Shown one piece after another: positions 10,352 to 21,148 of a stretch of DNA of 42,267 nucleotides. Source of the stretch: Zopfochytrium polystomum (taxonomy: Eukaryota > Chytridiomycota > Chytridiomycetes > Chytridiales > Chytridiaceae); assembly GCA_025765615.1 (NCBI GenBank), contig JAIVFJ010000433.1:1-42267 (forward strand). The letters run 5' to 3'. The notes beneath the pieces are model-generated. The model did no database searches. It was not told the origin of the DNA and worked only from the letters and a program-made list of their open reading frames with translations. Every line of letters starts with the position of its first letter. The stretch's first letter is position 1. The position numbers and the translations under genes are program-made.

Positions 10352-12745
10352 TCAAGGCTGCTCAACCCTTGCAATCTTCGCACGACCACTGTCCAAGAAA
10401 GCCTCATCCGCTTTCCTCTTTGGTGTTTCGGGCGCGCCCGGGCGCGCAGGGTGCCCGACAGGATAGCTCCTCAAATAGTGCGCCCGCGCTTTTTTAATTG
10501 TTTGGTAGATATCTGTGACGCGCTGTTCCTCCCCGACAAAGTGATAGCGAAATACGGCGCCCTCCAGCTTGCGCAAGCTGAGGATGGTCGGCTTGCCGTC
10601 CTCGCTAAACTGGATGTCCTTCCAGTCCTCGGGTTTCTCCTTGAACCGCGACCTGTCAAAATCGAGTTTCAGTGCGCGGCAGCACTCGTCCAGCCTGGAC
10701 TCTGGGCACACGCCGTCTTCCCGCCAAAAGTGCAGAGGCATATCTGTGCGGCCGCCGTGGCCGCCTTGAGTATCCATGTTAAATTGCTTCTCAAGGCAGT
10801 CGTCCGCAAGAGCGTCCACAAAGGTTTTGTCGGTGATTGCGTGTTCAAAAAAGAGGTTGCCTTCGTGGTCTAGCGCTCTTATCCAGTAAATCGGGACCCA
10901 TTTGTGGACGGGTGCGGCGCTAGAAGGGGTTGGTGGGTTGGTTTGATCTGTCTTCTTCGCAGGAGGCTCGGAGGGAACAGAACTCGACGTGTGCGTTTCA
11001 TGTTCTGAACGTGACGGCGCGAGATCCACGGCCGCGCTTGGGTTGGAAACCTTTGACTTCGCGAACGATGGTGCATATTTTGCAATCGCGTCCGGGTCGA
11101 AAGGCGTGATAGCAGAGTTCCAGCGGAACTTTCCAATTTGAACTTTGCACAGTGTTCTCCTCTGGAGGTACTCGCTCTCCCCCTTGAATTGCCCGCCGTG
11201 CTTCTTTACGTGTTCTTGAGTGAAACAGCCTCGAAGGAATATCCAGACATTGTTCCACTCTAGGGGCGGCTCCTTGGGATCAACGAGATACAGGATCGAC
11301 TTCCTTCGCAAACTAGCAAAGAGTTCCGCGATTTCTTGTGCCTCGCTTTTAGCGCTCTTCGTGCCTTCAACGGGGACGCCGCTGTCGCTTGCGTGCGAGG
11401 CGGCGGGCATTGCTTCTGCAGTCAATGAAGGCACGGCGGGATTCTTTCCTTTGCTGGGCAGCGAATTGTCCCCAGATTCAACCGACTCAGCAGGAGTGTC
11501 GCGAGTAGCGGAAAGATTAACCGCCAAAGTCGATAGGGACGAGGGTCCAGCTTTCTGTGAGCTGCCTTGCGGCGCGGGTTCTGCTGCGGTGGATAAGGCA
11601 TGTGTTGAGACCCTGGACTCTAGCGGTTGAATGTTATTTGCAGGCTTCCTCGGAGCCGGCGTGAAAGCTGAAGACGTGTCGACCAGTGTAGGACACGGAG
11701 CGGACGAGGGAGGAATGACAGCAGGGTCAGCAAATGGGAACCCGTCGACCTTGTTGACTTCAACATTCATTTGCATAGAGTCCGCTGCCCTGACCGCGGC
11801 TTGCTTCGACTGCGGCGAAACGAATATCTCGACAGGGGCATTATCCTCGACTTCCGGTTTCTTTCGAGCAAGCAATCGCCGCTGGTGCGGAGGCGTCTCC
11901 AAGATCTTTGCGAGTTCTTCTTCCGAGCCGGTCAGCTCTTGAAGCTGAAACGTCGGCCAGTTGTACTTTCGCGGTTCTTGTGAGTTCCAATTAAATAGCC
12001 GGTAGCTGTTTGATTCTTTTGCGGCAACTTGGTCGCTTCCACTGTTCGCTGCAATTGTCGAACTGGCCCCTTTGGTAAGCTCATTGGAAATTAATGGGGC
12101 TGCTGGAACATCCTTATTCAGTCCGCGGCAGGCTCGCTCTCCTGGCGGTCCGGATTCAGGAACGTTCGTCAGCAACGCCGTGGCTTGTTCTGCAGTCGAC
12201 GCTGCGTTCGAAGAGCATTCAGTGGCGGATTGCACGACTGAAACGACTTGTCTATGAGCCGAAATCACGTCATTGCTGAATGTTGAGGTAGAAGAGCAAG
12301 GGCGCCGTTCCGTTGAACTGTTGATAGCGGCTGGGAAACCGTGGGCGTTGCTCCTCTCTCGGATCTCCGAAAATCCATTCCGAACCACCTCCGAGAGACT
12401 TTGAACCAAAGCGGCGAGGGATTTGTTATCCTCGCGCAGCCGCGCGAGTTCCCTGGACTGCGAATCCATTTGTTCTCGCAGATGCGCGAGCTGTGGCAGC
12501 ACTTGGTGGCGCTGTTGCCAGGCTTCATTTTGCAGGCTGTCCAGCTTTATTACTAGGCTACTCAAAACGAGATCGATCTGAGGCGGTTCAAATGAGTACG
12601 GCACGTTTTCCCTTCCGCAAGCGGGAGCGTATTGATGACCGGGAAAAGTTCTTTGTCCGGTTGGTTGAGAACTTTCGTTCAGTGGCACGCGTCGGGGTTG
12701 CGCCGCGTAAGCGCATGTGGGTGGTATGTGCGAGGCGTTTTGCAT
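10352..12745 (-). CDS. Uncharacterised 797-residue protein with coiled coil and C-terminal basic motif
   Basis: A single intact, intronless frame of 797 codons, unusual beside intron-rich genes. No family is recognised. Visible features: a predicted coiled coil at about residues 60-132 (heptad-like LAHLREQMDSQSRELARLRE); a long Ser/Ala/Pro-rich, probably disordered middle; two conserved-looking globular stretches, roughly residues 480-560 (WNNVWIFLRGCF, GKFRWNSAITPFDPDA) and 640-770 (WVPIYWIRALDHEGNLFFEHA, ending YHFVGEEQRVTDIYQTIKK); and PKRKADE near the C-terminus, a plausible nuclear localisation signal. The start at 12745 is the first ATG of the frame. Nothing in the neighbourhood indicates its role. 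A nuclear protein is possible but is inference. Confidence 0.8.
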   Translation of the reverse strand: MQNASHIPPTCAYAAQPRRVPLNESSQPTGQRTFPGHQYAPACGRENVPYSFEPPQIDLVLSSLVIKLDSLQNEAWQQRHQVLPQLAHLREQMDSQSRELARLREDNKSLAALVQSLSEVVRNGFSEIRERSNAHGFPAAINSSTERRPCSSTSTFSNDVISAHRQVVSVVQSATECSSNAASTAEQATALLTNVPESGPPGERACRGLNKDVPAAPLISNELTKGASSTIAANSGSDQVAAKESNSYRLFNWNSQEPRKYNWPTFQLQELTGSEEELAKILETPPHQRRLLARKKPEVEDNAPVEIFVSPQSKQAAVRAADSMQMNVEVNKVDGFPFADPAVIPPSSAPCPTLVDTSSAFTPAPRKPANNIQPLESRVSTHALSTAAEPAPQGSSQKAGPSSLSTLAVNLSATRDTPAESVESGDNSLPSKGKNPAVPSLTAEAMPAASHASDSGVPVEGTKSAKSEAQEIAELFASLRRKSILYLVDPKEPPLEWNNVWIFLRGCFTQEHVKKHGGQFKGESEYLQRRTLCKVQIGKFRWNSAITPFDPDAIAKYAPSFAKSKVSNPSAAVDLAPSRSEHETHTSSSVPSEPPAKKTDQTNPPTPSSAAPVHKWVPIYWIRALDHEGNLFFEHAITDKTFVDALADDCLEKQFNMDTQGGHGGRTDMPLHFWREDGVCPESRLDECCRALKLDFDRSRFKEKPEDWKDIQFSEDGKPTILSLRKLEGAVFRYHFVGEEQRVTDIYQTIKKARAHYLRSYPVGHPARPGAPETPKRKADEAFLDSGRAKIARVEQP

Positions 12746-13282
12746 TTGCGAACTGTCTCTCTAGATGGAAGTATGGAAATAAAAAGAGGGTTCAGCAACT
12801 ATGCTGGCGCGACCATTCTCTTTCGATCGTTCGAAAAAGCACCCCACGACTGGGATTAACTGTATTTGGCGTTCAACCGTCTCGCGACCGGCACGCCTCC
12901 ACGTTGTGGAGCGCGTCCTCATCGCTGCATTTTCACAGGCGTGATTCTCTATCTGCGCCACAGCAGTCACTCGAGGTACAATCGATGGAGCGCTCGCTGG
13001 TTGGTAGCGGCACCACCGAGATGGGTAGGGAGGGCCGTGGGGAGAGGAGTGAGGGGGGCATCAACTCGGCTCACCTGGTCTTCTTTCGATTTCAATCCTT
13101 TCTTACTTTTGAAACTCCGCTCCGTGACAAGGAAAGCTTTTTTAAATTGGAATTCAGTGATATATACAAGCACGCCATAGTGGTAAGGGAAGTCCTTATA
13201 TCGTGAAAGTGGAAAGAAAAAGAAAAAAAAAAAAGAAAGAAAAAAAAAAAAGGACAAAGCACCCCAACTCCCGAAACAAAAT
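12746..13282. other. Spacer between orphan gene and first transcription factor gene
   Basis: This contains the upstream region of the orphan gene and the 3' flank of the transcription factor gene (both minus strand). It includes an A-rich run at 13208-13252. No coding sequence was recognised. Confidence 0.45.
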
Positions 13283-16027
13283 TTACGACGGAAGCGGGTC
13301 CGATGAAAACAGCCAGTCCAAAAGTAACATGGCATCGTCGCCATCGTCGGGGTTGTCCGCAAGAGGAGGCTCTGTTTCGTACCACTGACCAGAGGTGTCT
13401 GTCGCAGTCACCGAGGGGTAGTCGCCGTCACGGTCGGGCACGAAACCGTTTGGGACCACGAATTGCTGGGTTTTGAGCCAGTGCGGCTGACACATCCCAG
13501 GCATATCGGCCCAGCTCGGTACCGGCTGAAAGAGCTGCCTTGGGTGAGGTGGAGTGGAGCCATCACCGACTTGGAGCTCGCTCACGGACAGGGGAGACAA
13601 ACGCTTGCTGACTTCACGAGCCGTTCGGACGCTTGAAAGGAAGTCTCGTATGACATCCGACAAGATCGACACGCGTCGTTGCCAGACGCCTGCCGCCGCC
13701 GCATCCGTTCCGAGTGTTTGCCCAAGCCTATCCAGTTTCATCAGATTGTCTGATTGGAAATGTGTCTCAAGGCCCTGCCAGTCAGACGAGCGGAACTTTT
13801 CCAACAAACATCCCATATTTGTGACGGTTTTATACCTGCTGCTGATGCCGCGAAGGAGTGTGAGGTAGTTCTCAAGGTGCTGCGGGATCTCGCCTGGATT
13901 GAGACTCACTGACATTTCTCCAAAGTCGGGACTTCGAGTGAAAGGGGCAATCAAGCCATCAGTCATGACAAGGGTCATGGAACCTTGAACAATGGGCGGG
14001 ATAAAGATGTTGGGGATGCGCTGCACTGCTCCGGGCCACTTCAGTAGCGCGGCGATAAATCGCGCCATCGAAACCGCAGACGAAAGCGCTTTTTGTAGCG
14101 CTACTCGGTTTGCCTCGTCGGGAACAAGTCTGGATCCCTCCAAAGCTGCAGACATTTCTCGCAAGTACAGAAGGGCTCGCCTCCGCATCAATAGACAACG
14201 ACCTCCTTGATAGAGAAGATAACAGCCCACCACTCCATTGAAGTGAAACAAATCAGTCTCCATAGTCTCGTACATCCACTGGCGGTCAAGTTGCAAGACA
14301 CTGCTCTCGGGTAGCGCGTTCTTGAAATCTTCCAACTCTTGTCCCAAACGTTCTTCCCTCATCGAAACAGCGGACAAGTCCATGGTTTCTAGTGGCTCTG
14401 GTATTGAGGCCTGTACAATGTCACCGTATATGTCTGTTATTCGGATCAGAAAGTTCAACGTGTTCAAACGAGGATCTGCAGATAAGTTGTAGAGGACTTC
14501 CAGTTCCGAAGGTGTCTTTGGGCTTGTCCAAATATTATCGGGACAGATCGGCTTCACTGAACAAACATCTCTACTGAGCACAGGTGTCTGGAAAAACGTG
14601 CATGCCAAGTCTAGTGAAAGGCACGAACCAGTTAATACTGGAGTCATTTGACGCATTTCATTCGCACTTCTCTCTATCAGGTAGCAGGCCCACCAGCACC
14701 TTCGTCTAGTCTCCTTTTCCAACCAGCTTCCTTCGATTAGTGCCCCTCTAGGGAGGAGGTCAGGATCAACGTTAAGGTTCAACGAGACGGCCTTCGAACA
14801 AAGTGGGTGAGAAGTTGGGTTATTTGCGCAATTCTTCACAGCAATACCATTTGTACTGCGTCACGAAGAGTTGCTGACCACGCGGACCGCTGGCAGTGTC
14901 CTTGCGAAGCAAATGATTAGGATACACAATTAAAAACCAAACCTGCACATTACCATTAGCAACTTGGATCAGAAGAAGTAGCGCCTGAAAAGTCTCCAAT
15001 GAAACGTTTTGCATGGCGGATTTGGCCAAGGCACATGCTTGATCGTAGTACCATTGTACAACGTCTTTGCTGATGGAGCTAGCTCTCGCTATCAAGGCCC
15101 CGCATGCACACAGTGCCAGCCTAATACACTTGGATCAGAATTCCGTCTTAATTGGGGAACTTCAAAATAATGCATGCCTAAACAATGGGCTGATGTAATC
15201 GAAGCTCATCAGCAAGGACCTTTTGTGCACGTGTGATGCACCCAGTGTCGGGAATTTAAAAAACTGTGTGATAAGGGCGTAATGTTCGTCGGGTTCGGAG
15301 CCGGGTCGACGGTATGCAGGATCGTTCCAGTTCGTGTGAAGCGGCGGCAACTGCGGTCCAGGCGTTGCTGAGAAGGTGGGGGAGTCAAAGTAAGCGGCAG
15401 AGCTCGAGTATGGCTGACGGATGGAATCGGCTGGGCCTGAGAGCTGCGTTTCGGCATAACTAGAGGTGCACCGAGCTTCGGCTGGTTCGATCCAAGAGTT
15501 GCCCTCAACCGCGGGGCCGACCGACCACGACCCATGTTGGACTGTCGACTTGCTCTTCTTTGCCGGTTTCCCAGGCGGATCCGGCTTAACAGTCCTCCGT
15601 CTCCGGCGCTCCGCTTCAAACTGACGAGCAAGATCAATGTCCGCACGATCCTTTGTACCGACGTAGATGCACGGAACTATCTTTTTCCGAACGCAAAAGC
15701 CGCAGGACGGCCGGACGCCGTCGCAGCGGATCTTGCGCTTCCGGCAGGTCTCGCAGGACCTACGTTTTTTGCGGTGACTCTTCAGGAGTGGGTCGAAAAA
15801 GGCTACCAAGTTTTTTACCATCTCCGAGCGATGCCTAACGCCGTGTTGATCGTCGCCAGATCGTGCAGTGACGCTATCGGGAAAGGGAACGAGCCGGTGC
15901 CGTTGGAAGTCTGTCGGATACCAGTAGCGCCAACGGCCTCAGGTCGAACATCGCCTGCTACGCTGGGTGGGATTCCAAGGTTGCTATACCCATCACCATC
16001 CATGGGGAGACCGTTTCGAGCAGTCAA
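13283..16027 (-). CDS. Zn2Cys6 fungal-specific transcription factor, copy 1 (820 residues)
   Basis: Exons (minus strand): 16027-15819, 15759-15178, 15120-14954, 14900-14848, 14791-14668, 14610-13283; total 2463 nt. The first intron (15760-15818) splits the Trp codon just before the zinc cluster, giving ARRW|SCETCRKRKIRC. The cluster is CX2CX6CX6CX2CX7C (about residues 72-100) and normally binds CGG-type half sites as a dimer. A basic segment RQFEAERRRRR follows. The fungal-specific middle domain is recognisable by KETRRRCWWACYLIE (near residue 370). Intron 2 (15121-15177) has a GC donor (AG|GCATGC). The tail ends with PPLADNPDDGDDAMLLLDWLF, an acidic-hydrophobic motif shared with copy 2. Copy 2 lies 111 bp upstream on the same strand. 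Regulated pathway unknown. Confidence 0.9.
15121..15177 (-). other. Non-canonical GC-AG intron in transcription factor copy 1
   Basis: The donor reads TTTAG|GCATGC and the acceptor GTATTAG|G. Splicing here joins SPLFR to LALCACGA in frame. Copy 2 has the equivalent intron at the same codon position and phase, with donor GAG|GTGCAG and acceptor CTGTAG|G (18018-18077). No GT donor in copy 1 keeps the frame at this point. Confidence 0.65.
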
Positions 16028-16138
16028 TGGGTCCTGAAGACAAAGTGCACAGCGTTTTGGGTTGACGGTTTGTTTCCAATACGGGATATTAATAGATGTA
16101 TGCTATATTACAGTAATAAAACAAAGGAAGAAAAAAGT

Positions 16139-19020
16139 TCAACCGCTATTCGGGTCAGTTGCGAAAAGCCAGTCCAGCAACACCATCGCATCGTCTCCGT
16201 CGTCCGGATTGTCTGCGAGAGGAGGCTCGTTCTCGAGCCAAGCGGCGTCTCCGTTTGTACCGCCACCGTCGCCCTCCCCTCCTTGGAAAGCAGCTCCGAG
16301 GAATACAAGTGATGGTGAAAATAGCGTGCCACTCTCGTAAACTGGGAAAGGTGGGCAGGATAGCAACGGCGCGCCGCCGCAGCTGCTGGAGGCTAACAGA
16401 GGCCTACATGGGAGCCCGTGTCCTCGTGTTTCGCCATCGGTCCCACCGTTGGCAGTGAAGCTTGGAGCACCCAAAGGACTCATTCGGTTACTCACATCAC
16501 GCGCAGTGCGGATTCCAAGGAGACAATCTCGGATCATTAGTGAAAGGGCCTTCACGCGACGCGGCCACACACCCGTGAATGTCGGATCCTGGTCCAAGCC
16601 GTCGACAGTCACGTCTACCGAGTGAATTTTGCTTGGTTCCGTGCAAAGCGCTTCAACAACATTCCAATCCGAAGAGCGCATTTTCTCAATCATGTCGGCC
16701 AGGCTGTTCGCCATCTTGCTTCGGTCTGACATGGCGTGAAGAAAAGCGACGTACGTATCGATGTGCTTTGGTATGTCGACGGGATTGATGTCAGCATTGG
16801 CTATATCCCCAATTATGGGACTCTCAGTGGGGCTGTCAGTCACAGTGAAGGCCGGAACGAGGCCCTCTGCCATCAACAAAATCGTGCATCCCCGCAAACC
16901 CGTGGATATGCTGTGCTTTGGAAAGCGTTGGACGGCTCCGGGCGTGTTCATCAGCAGCGCCAAAAGTTTGGCTATCGCAATCGCCGAAGACAAGCCCTTT
17001 TGCAAAGCAACGCGGTTGACTTTATCTGGTGGGATACCCGAACCAACAAGGGACGCAGAAACTTCCTGCAAGTAGAGTAATCCTCGCCGGCGCATCAAGT
17101 GACTCCGAGCGCCATGAAATGCCAGAAAATGGCTGATAACGCCGTCAAATAAATAAAAGTCTCTGTCTATTGTTTCCAGGAGCCAGTCTTCTGTAAGTTC
17201 CATCTTAAATTCAGCTGGGACACTCCTCCAGTGGTTTGCAAGTTCTTGTTCCAGTCGACGCTCCGCTGCAGATATTGCATTCCAATCCATCGATTTCAGT
17301 GGCTCGGGAGTTGAAACAGTGTAAATATGGTTGCTAATGTCAGCCAACTGGGTTCGAAAGGTCAACAAATTCTTCTCGGGCCGGCGATCCTGGTTGTATA
17401 GATGTTCGAGCTTAATCGGATCGACGGAGCTGAACCATAGGTCGTCGCTGCACATTGGTTGAACTTTTGAGTCATTTCTGGTCAGTAGAGGGGGTTGGAA
17501 AAAGATTGCGGCCAATGCTGGAGATATGCAGAATTAGTCGTTGAATCGAAAAGAGCAAACAACCTACTTGTCTCAATCAGATAGCAAACCCACCAACATC
17601 TCCTTCTTGTTTCTTTTTCAACCCAAGAGCTGTTGCATAATAGCCCCATCGGAACAGTGTCAGGGTCGAGATTCAAGTTTAATGCGAAGACCTGCGTCGC
17701 ACAAATCAGTGGGCTCAAATACTATTGTTGGCTCACCATTGACACGGCCATGCGAAGTTTATCAGCCCACATTGAACGCTGTCCGATGCCTTATTTGCAA
17801 GTGTTCAGAAGTCTGCTACAAGTGAGAACGTTTCAAGCAGCGGTTCATACCTGTCCCAATACTGACAAGAATCAGCAAGCTTTGGAAAGCTTCAATGGAC
17901 GGGTTCTCAAAAATGACTCCAGTCATACTACAGGCACGGTCGTAGTAATACTGCGCGACTTCTTCACTTGTGGAGCTGGTCCACGACTCGTGGGCACCTG
18001 CTGCGCATATAGCCATCCTACAGGTACAAAGAGAGAGCGGCGTTGGCAAAAGAAAGACCTCGAATTTTCAACTGCACCTCAACAACGGCGAGATTGTTCG
18101 AAAGTTTTTCAAGATCGTCCTTCGATGAACAAACGCGACAACAATCGAAGGAAATTTGAAGAACATCACTGCCAGAGCGAACTGCTCGCCGGGAGCTGAG
18201 CCTGGACGCCTAAACGCCGGATCGTCCCACTCTGCCGCATTTGAATGTGTTCCCAGTTTCGATACCGGAGTGATCGGTACGGAGCTGGAAGCAGCAGTTT
18301 TATAGGCGGAAAATCCGGATGTCTGGGTTCTTGGTGAAAATGAAGGTGGCGTTTGGCTCTGCAGTGAAGCGGAGGTCAGACTGTCCGACAGTCCATCGCC
18401 GTTGAAAATCAGGCTTGCCAGGCCGAGGAATGATGAATTTGGACTTCCACATTGAGCGTCCGAGCCCCCTGAAGCGGACATTGGGGGCTTTGCAGTATCA
18501 CAAACGGGGCCGCTGATGAGGGGTGTCGACTTGTTCTTCTTGACAGTTCGCGCCGGGACGGCGGGGGCCGCGAGAATCTGCTTGATAAGTCGCCGTCGAA
18601 GCCGCTCCGCCTCAAACTGCCTCGCCAGATCCACGTCCGCACGATCCTTTGTTCCTACGAACACGCAAGGAAGGATCTTTTTCCGAACGCAAAAGCCGCA
18701 CGTCGGCCTGATACCGTCGCATCTGATCTTGCGCTTCCGGCATGTCTCGCAGGACCTGGGATTGATAAGGTTGGAGAGATTGATTTTTCGCCAGCGTTAG
18801 AAAAACAAGAAGGATCAGACCATCTGCGTGCCGGGCCGTTCTTGTTGGAAGAGGATGCTGCTTTTGCAGGAGGGTCGGCAGGGCTGGAAAGGCCGCCGTC
18901 CGTCATAGTCGGGAGGGGATTGGAAGCGCCACCGCCGGCTGGCTGAAGAGTCGCAGCAGCGACGATGCCGGCGGCTGCTCTGTCGACGTCGTCGTTGGCG
19001 GCGGGGTGGCCGTCGGACAT
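16139..19020 (-). CDS. Zn2Cys6 fungal-specific transcription factor, copy 2 (866 residues)
   Basis: Exons (minus strand): 19020-18821, 18755-18078, 18017-17851, 17789-17737, 17691-17568, 17517-16139; total 2601 nt with no frame break. The zinc cluster has the same spacing as copy 1 (CETCRKRKIRCDGIRPTCGFC, then VRKKILPC) and is preceded by the same split Trp codon. Exons 3, 4 and 5 have exactly the lengths of copy 1 (167, 53 and 124 nt), and all five introns match in position and phase. Middle domain: NLNLDPDTVPMGLLCNSSW and KETRRRCWWVCYLIET. The N-terminal exon is Ala/Asp/Pro-rich and unlike copy 1. The tail carries a Gly/Pro-rich insertion before the shared PPLADNPDDGDDAMVLLDWLF. The first intron's donor is the weak GTCTGA. 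It probably arose by tandem duplication; target genes unknown. Confidence 0.9.
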
Positions 19021-19409
19021 TGGATGTGATTTTTTGGCAGCAAAGCTCGATCTTCTTTTTTTCGGCGTTGTAAATAAATACTTTCCCGTCAACTTTCCAA
19101 ATCGAGAAGGAAGGTGCTTTTTTGTTTTTTTTTTTTTTTTGTTCTCATTTGTTTTTATTTGTTTTTTTATTTGTTTTTTTATTTGTATGTTTTTTTTTTT
19201 GTTTTTTTTTTGTGTCTTGGGGGCCGTTGGTCGTGATGTCGGCAAAAACAAGCTCTTCTCTCTCTCGCTCTGAAATTTTACACATGTCAAAGCAGTCGCC
19301 ACCAGATGGGCGAGTGCAGAAACTTCAGCGATGGGTGATTGGGGGGGACAAGCCCTGTTCACTTCTTGTCGACGGCGCCGACCTCGTCGCCGGCTGACCA
19401 AAGACCTCG

Positions 19410-20110
19410 TCAATCTCCTCCCTTTGTCTCGGGGACGGCAAAGTAAGTCCATACGGCGACGGCGAGGGCGCAGAACGCGGAGAAGATCCAGTAGGCGGAG
19501 GGCGCGCAGTCCATCCTCGCAAAGACCTTGGGCCACGCGAAAGCGATGACGGCGTTCCAGGACCAGTTGGACTTGGTCGAGATGTCAGCGCCCTTTGCGC
19601 GGACGCGGAGCGGGAAGATCTCGACCTGGTCGACCACACGACGGGGCCTCAGGTGGAGGCGAAGCTGACGGTGAAGAGGTACACGCAGATGACGGCGCCC
19701 GGCGGCGGACTGGGCCGAGTTGTTGGCAAGACCAGAGAACAGCCGGCCAATCAGGAGAAGCGCAAGACCGTTCGCGCCGGCCTGAAGGGCACCGCCAACG
19801 GCGAAGAGGAAGCCACCAATGATGACGGAGGACTTGCGGCCAAGGGGGTCGACAATGAACATGAACGAACCGGCTCCGACAACGCAGCCGATGAGGAAGA
19901 GACCCGTGACGAGCGAGTTGTAGTCATCGGTCTTTCCGGTGTCCACGAAAGAGACGGTACCGTCGGCGGCTACTTCAGCCTGGATGAAGTGAGAGTGAAA
20001 CAATGCAAGCATAAGGGATGAGCACTCTTCGCCAATGGAAACCAAGAAAGCAGCAGCGTAAGCTTACCCATTGTTGCAGTGTAGCCTGGTTGCAGTGGTT
20101 TTGCATGGTT
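19410..20110 (-). pseudogene. MFS sugar (hexose) transporter with large internal deletion
   Basis: The first part (about 20000-19720) reads DDYNSLVTGLFLIGCVVGAG and DPLGRKSSVIIGGFLFAVGG, with the GRK motif of the TM2-3 loop, up to RLFSGLANNSAQ. The last part (19670-19410) shows TM10 residues AVICVYLFTVSFAST, then EIFPLRVRAKG, NWSWNAVIAF and the terminal PETKG of sugar porters. Roughly TM4-TM9 (about 250 residues) are absent, with the junction near 19715. TM10 also carries a TGA where Trp is conserved (ST-stop-GPVVW) and a one-base shift before DQVEIFP. A likely 5' intron has donor GTAAGC near 20065 and acceptor ATCCAG near 19983. No TM1 signature was found upstream. It cannot make a working transporter. 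Confidence 0.85.
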
Positions 20111-20246
20111 CGCGAGGGTATGGAAGATATACAGGTGTGTGCAGTTCTTGTTATCTTGTCCGCTTAATCGGGGGAAGGATCACCTGAGCGATCGAGCAAA
20201 GTGGGTCGCGAGTGGGCTAGTACGTGGGAGACAGAGGTCTGTTCGA

Positions 20247-20251
20247 GAGAA

Positions 20252-20286
<35 letters not shown>

Positions 20287-20377
20287 GAGAGTGTGTGTGT
20301 GTGTGTGAGTGAGTGAGTGAGTGAGTGAGTGAGTGAGTGAGTGAGTGAGTGAGGAGAGAGAAGAAGAAGAAGAAGAA
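20247..20377. repeat. Compound microsatellite (GA)n-(GT)n-(GAGT)n-(GAA)n
   Basis: Consecutive blocks of GA (about 20250-20291), GT (20292-20306), GAGT (about 20308-20351) and GAA (20360-20377) abut each other without spacer. Long reading frames across them are artefacts. Confidence 0.95.
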
Positions 20378-20478
20378 GACAGCATTGATAGGTGGAGAGA
20401 GAGTAAGAAAGTCACGAGCTCAAAACGACCAACACACCCCTCTTGCTTGCTGCAGTGCGCTCGTGTGAAGTTTTCTTT

Positions 20479-20481
<3 letters not shown>

Positions 20482-20549
<68 letters not shown>

Positions 20550-20556
20550 CACACAG
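20482..20556. repeat. (AC)n microsatellite, about 75 bp
   Basis: A nearly perfect AC dinucleotide run, interrupted by a single G near 20543. Confidence 0.95.
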
Positions 20557-20787
20557 ACCGTCTTCACTTCCGCATAGTTTTGAAGCACCACGAGGAATTT
20601 TTGCGCGACGCGCGATTTCCAATTGTCTGAACACGGGGAAAGACGACAGGCTGAATTTTTTTCTGCACTGTGCACCAACCATATCACAAGCGAGTCGCAA
20701 AGACAGATAGACAGACAGAGACAACGAGCGAATAAATAAATCATCAGTGGGCAGGTGGCACAGCGGGGACGGCGTCAAAGAACCCTT

Positions 20788-20788
<1 letters not shown>

Positions 20789-20819
<31 letters not shown>
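20789..20819. repeat. Poly(T) tract
   Basis: About 31 consecutive T before an A. It could be an old poly(A) tail in reverse orientation, but no adjoining retroelement was recognised. Confidence 0.9.
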
Positions 20820-20822
<3 letters not shown>

Positions 20823-21148
20823 CTTCAGCCAAGCTGGGAAAAGGATTGGGGGGCCTTTCTGACATTCAAGATTTCGGGGTTGGCCAGTGGTAGTGAATTC
20901 TGTTGGCAGGTGCGTCGCCAAGGAATGTTTGAGTTGGTTTCTGGGATTCCCCCTGTGGTTCCGCGGCCACTAGACCTTGAAGCTGAAATTGTTACAGATC
21001 TCTTTACCCTTCAACAGCAGGAGATCCATTCCAGCTTCGCTTCGTTTCGCTCCTGCCAGTGAGCAAATTCTACGCGTGCGCTCGTACGAAGACACCCTGC
21101 CCCAAACCCTCAAACAAAATTTTGGGGGTTTTTTCGAACTCCGCCAGC

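Larger units (their letters stand above)
20111..21148. other. Microsatellite-rich spacer upstream of the kinase
   Basis: No gene was seen. It separates the minus-strand transporter relic from the plus-strand kinase. It contains the compound GA/GT/GAGT/GAA tract, an AC tract and a T run listed separately. The last 250 bp before 21149 should hold the kinase promoter. Confidence 0.5.

Noticed and set aside
12493..13206. 237-codon plus-strand frame at the 5' end of the orphan gene
   Set aside because: It is antisense to the start of the intact 797-codon gene, has no family match, and ends in A/T-rich flank.
20164..20778. Long frames across the GA/GT/AC tracts
   Set aside because: Their proteins are dipeptide runs ([18 protein letters not shown]) produced by microsatellites.
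20789..20819. T31 run as the poly(A) tail of a retroelement
   Set aside because: No reverse transcriptase, LTR or other retroelement sequence adjoins it.
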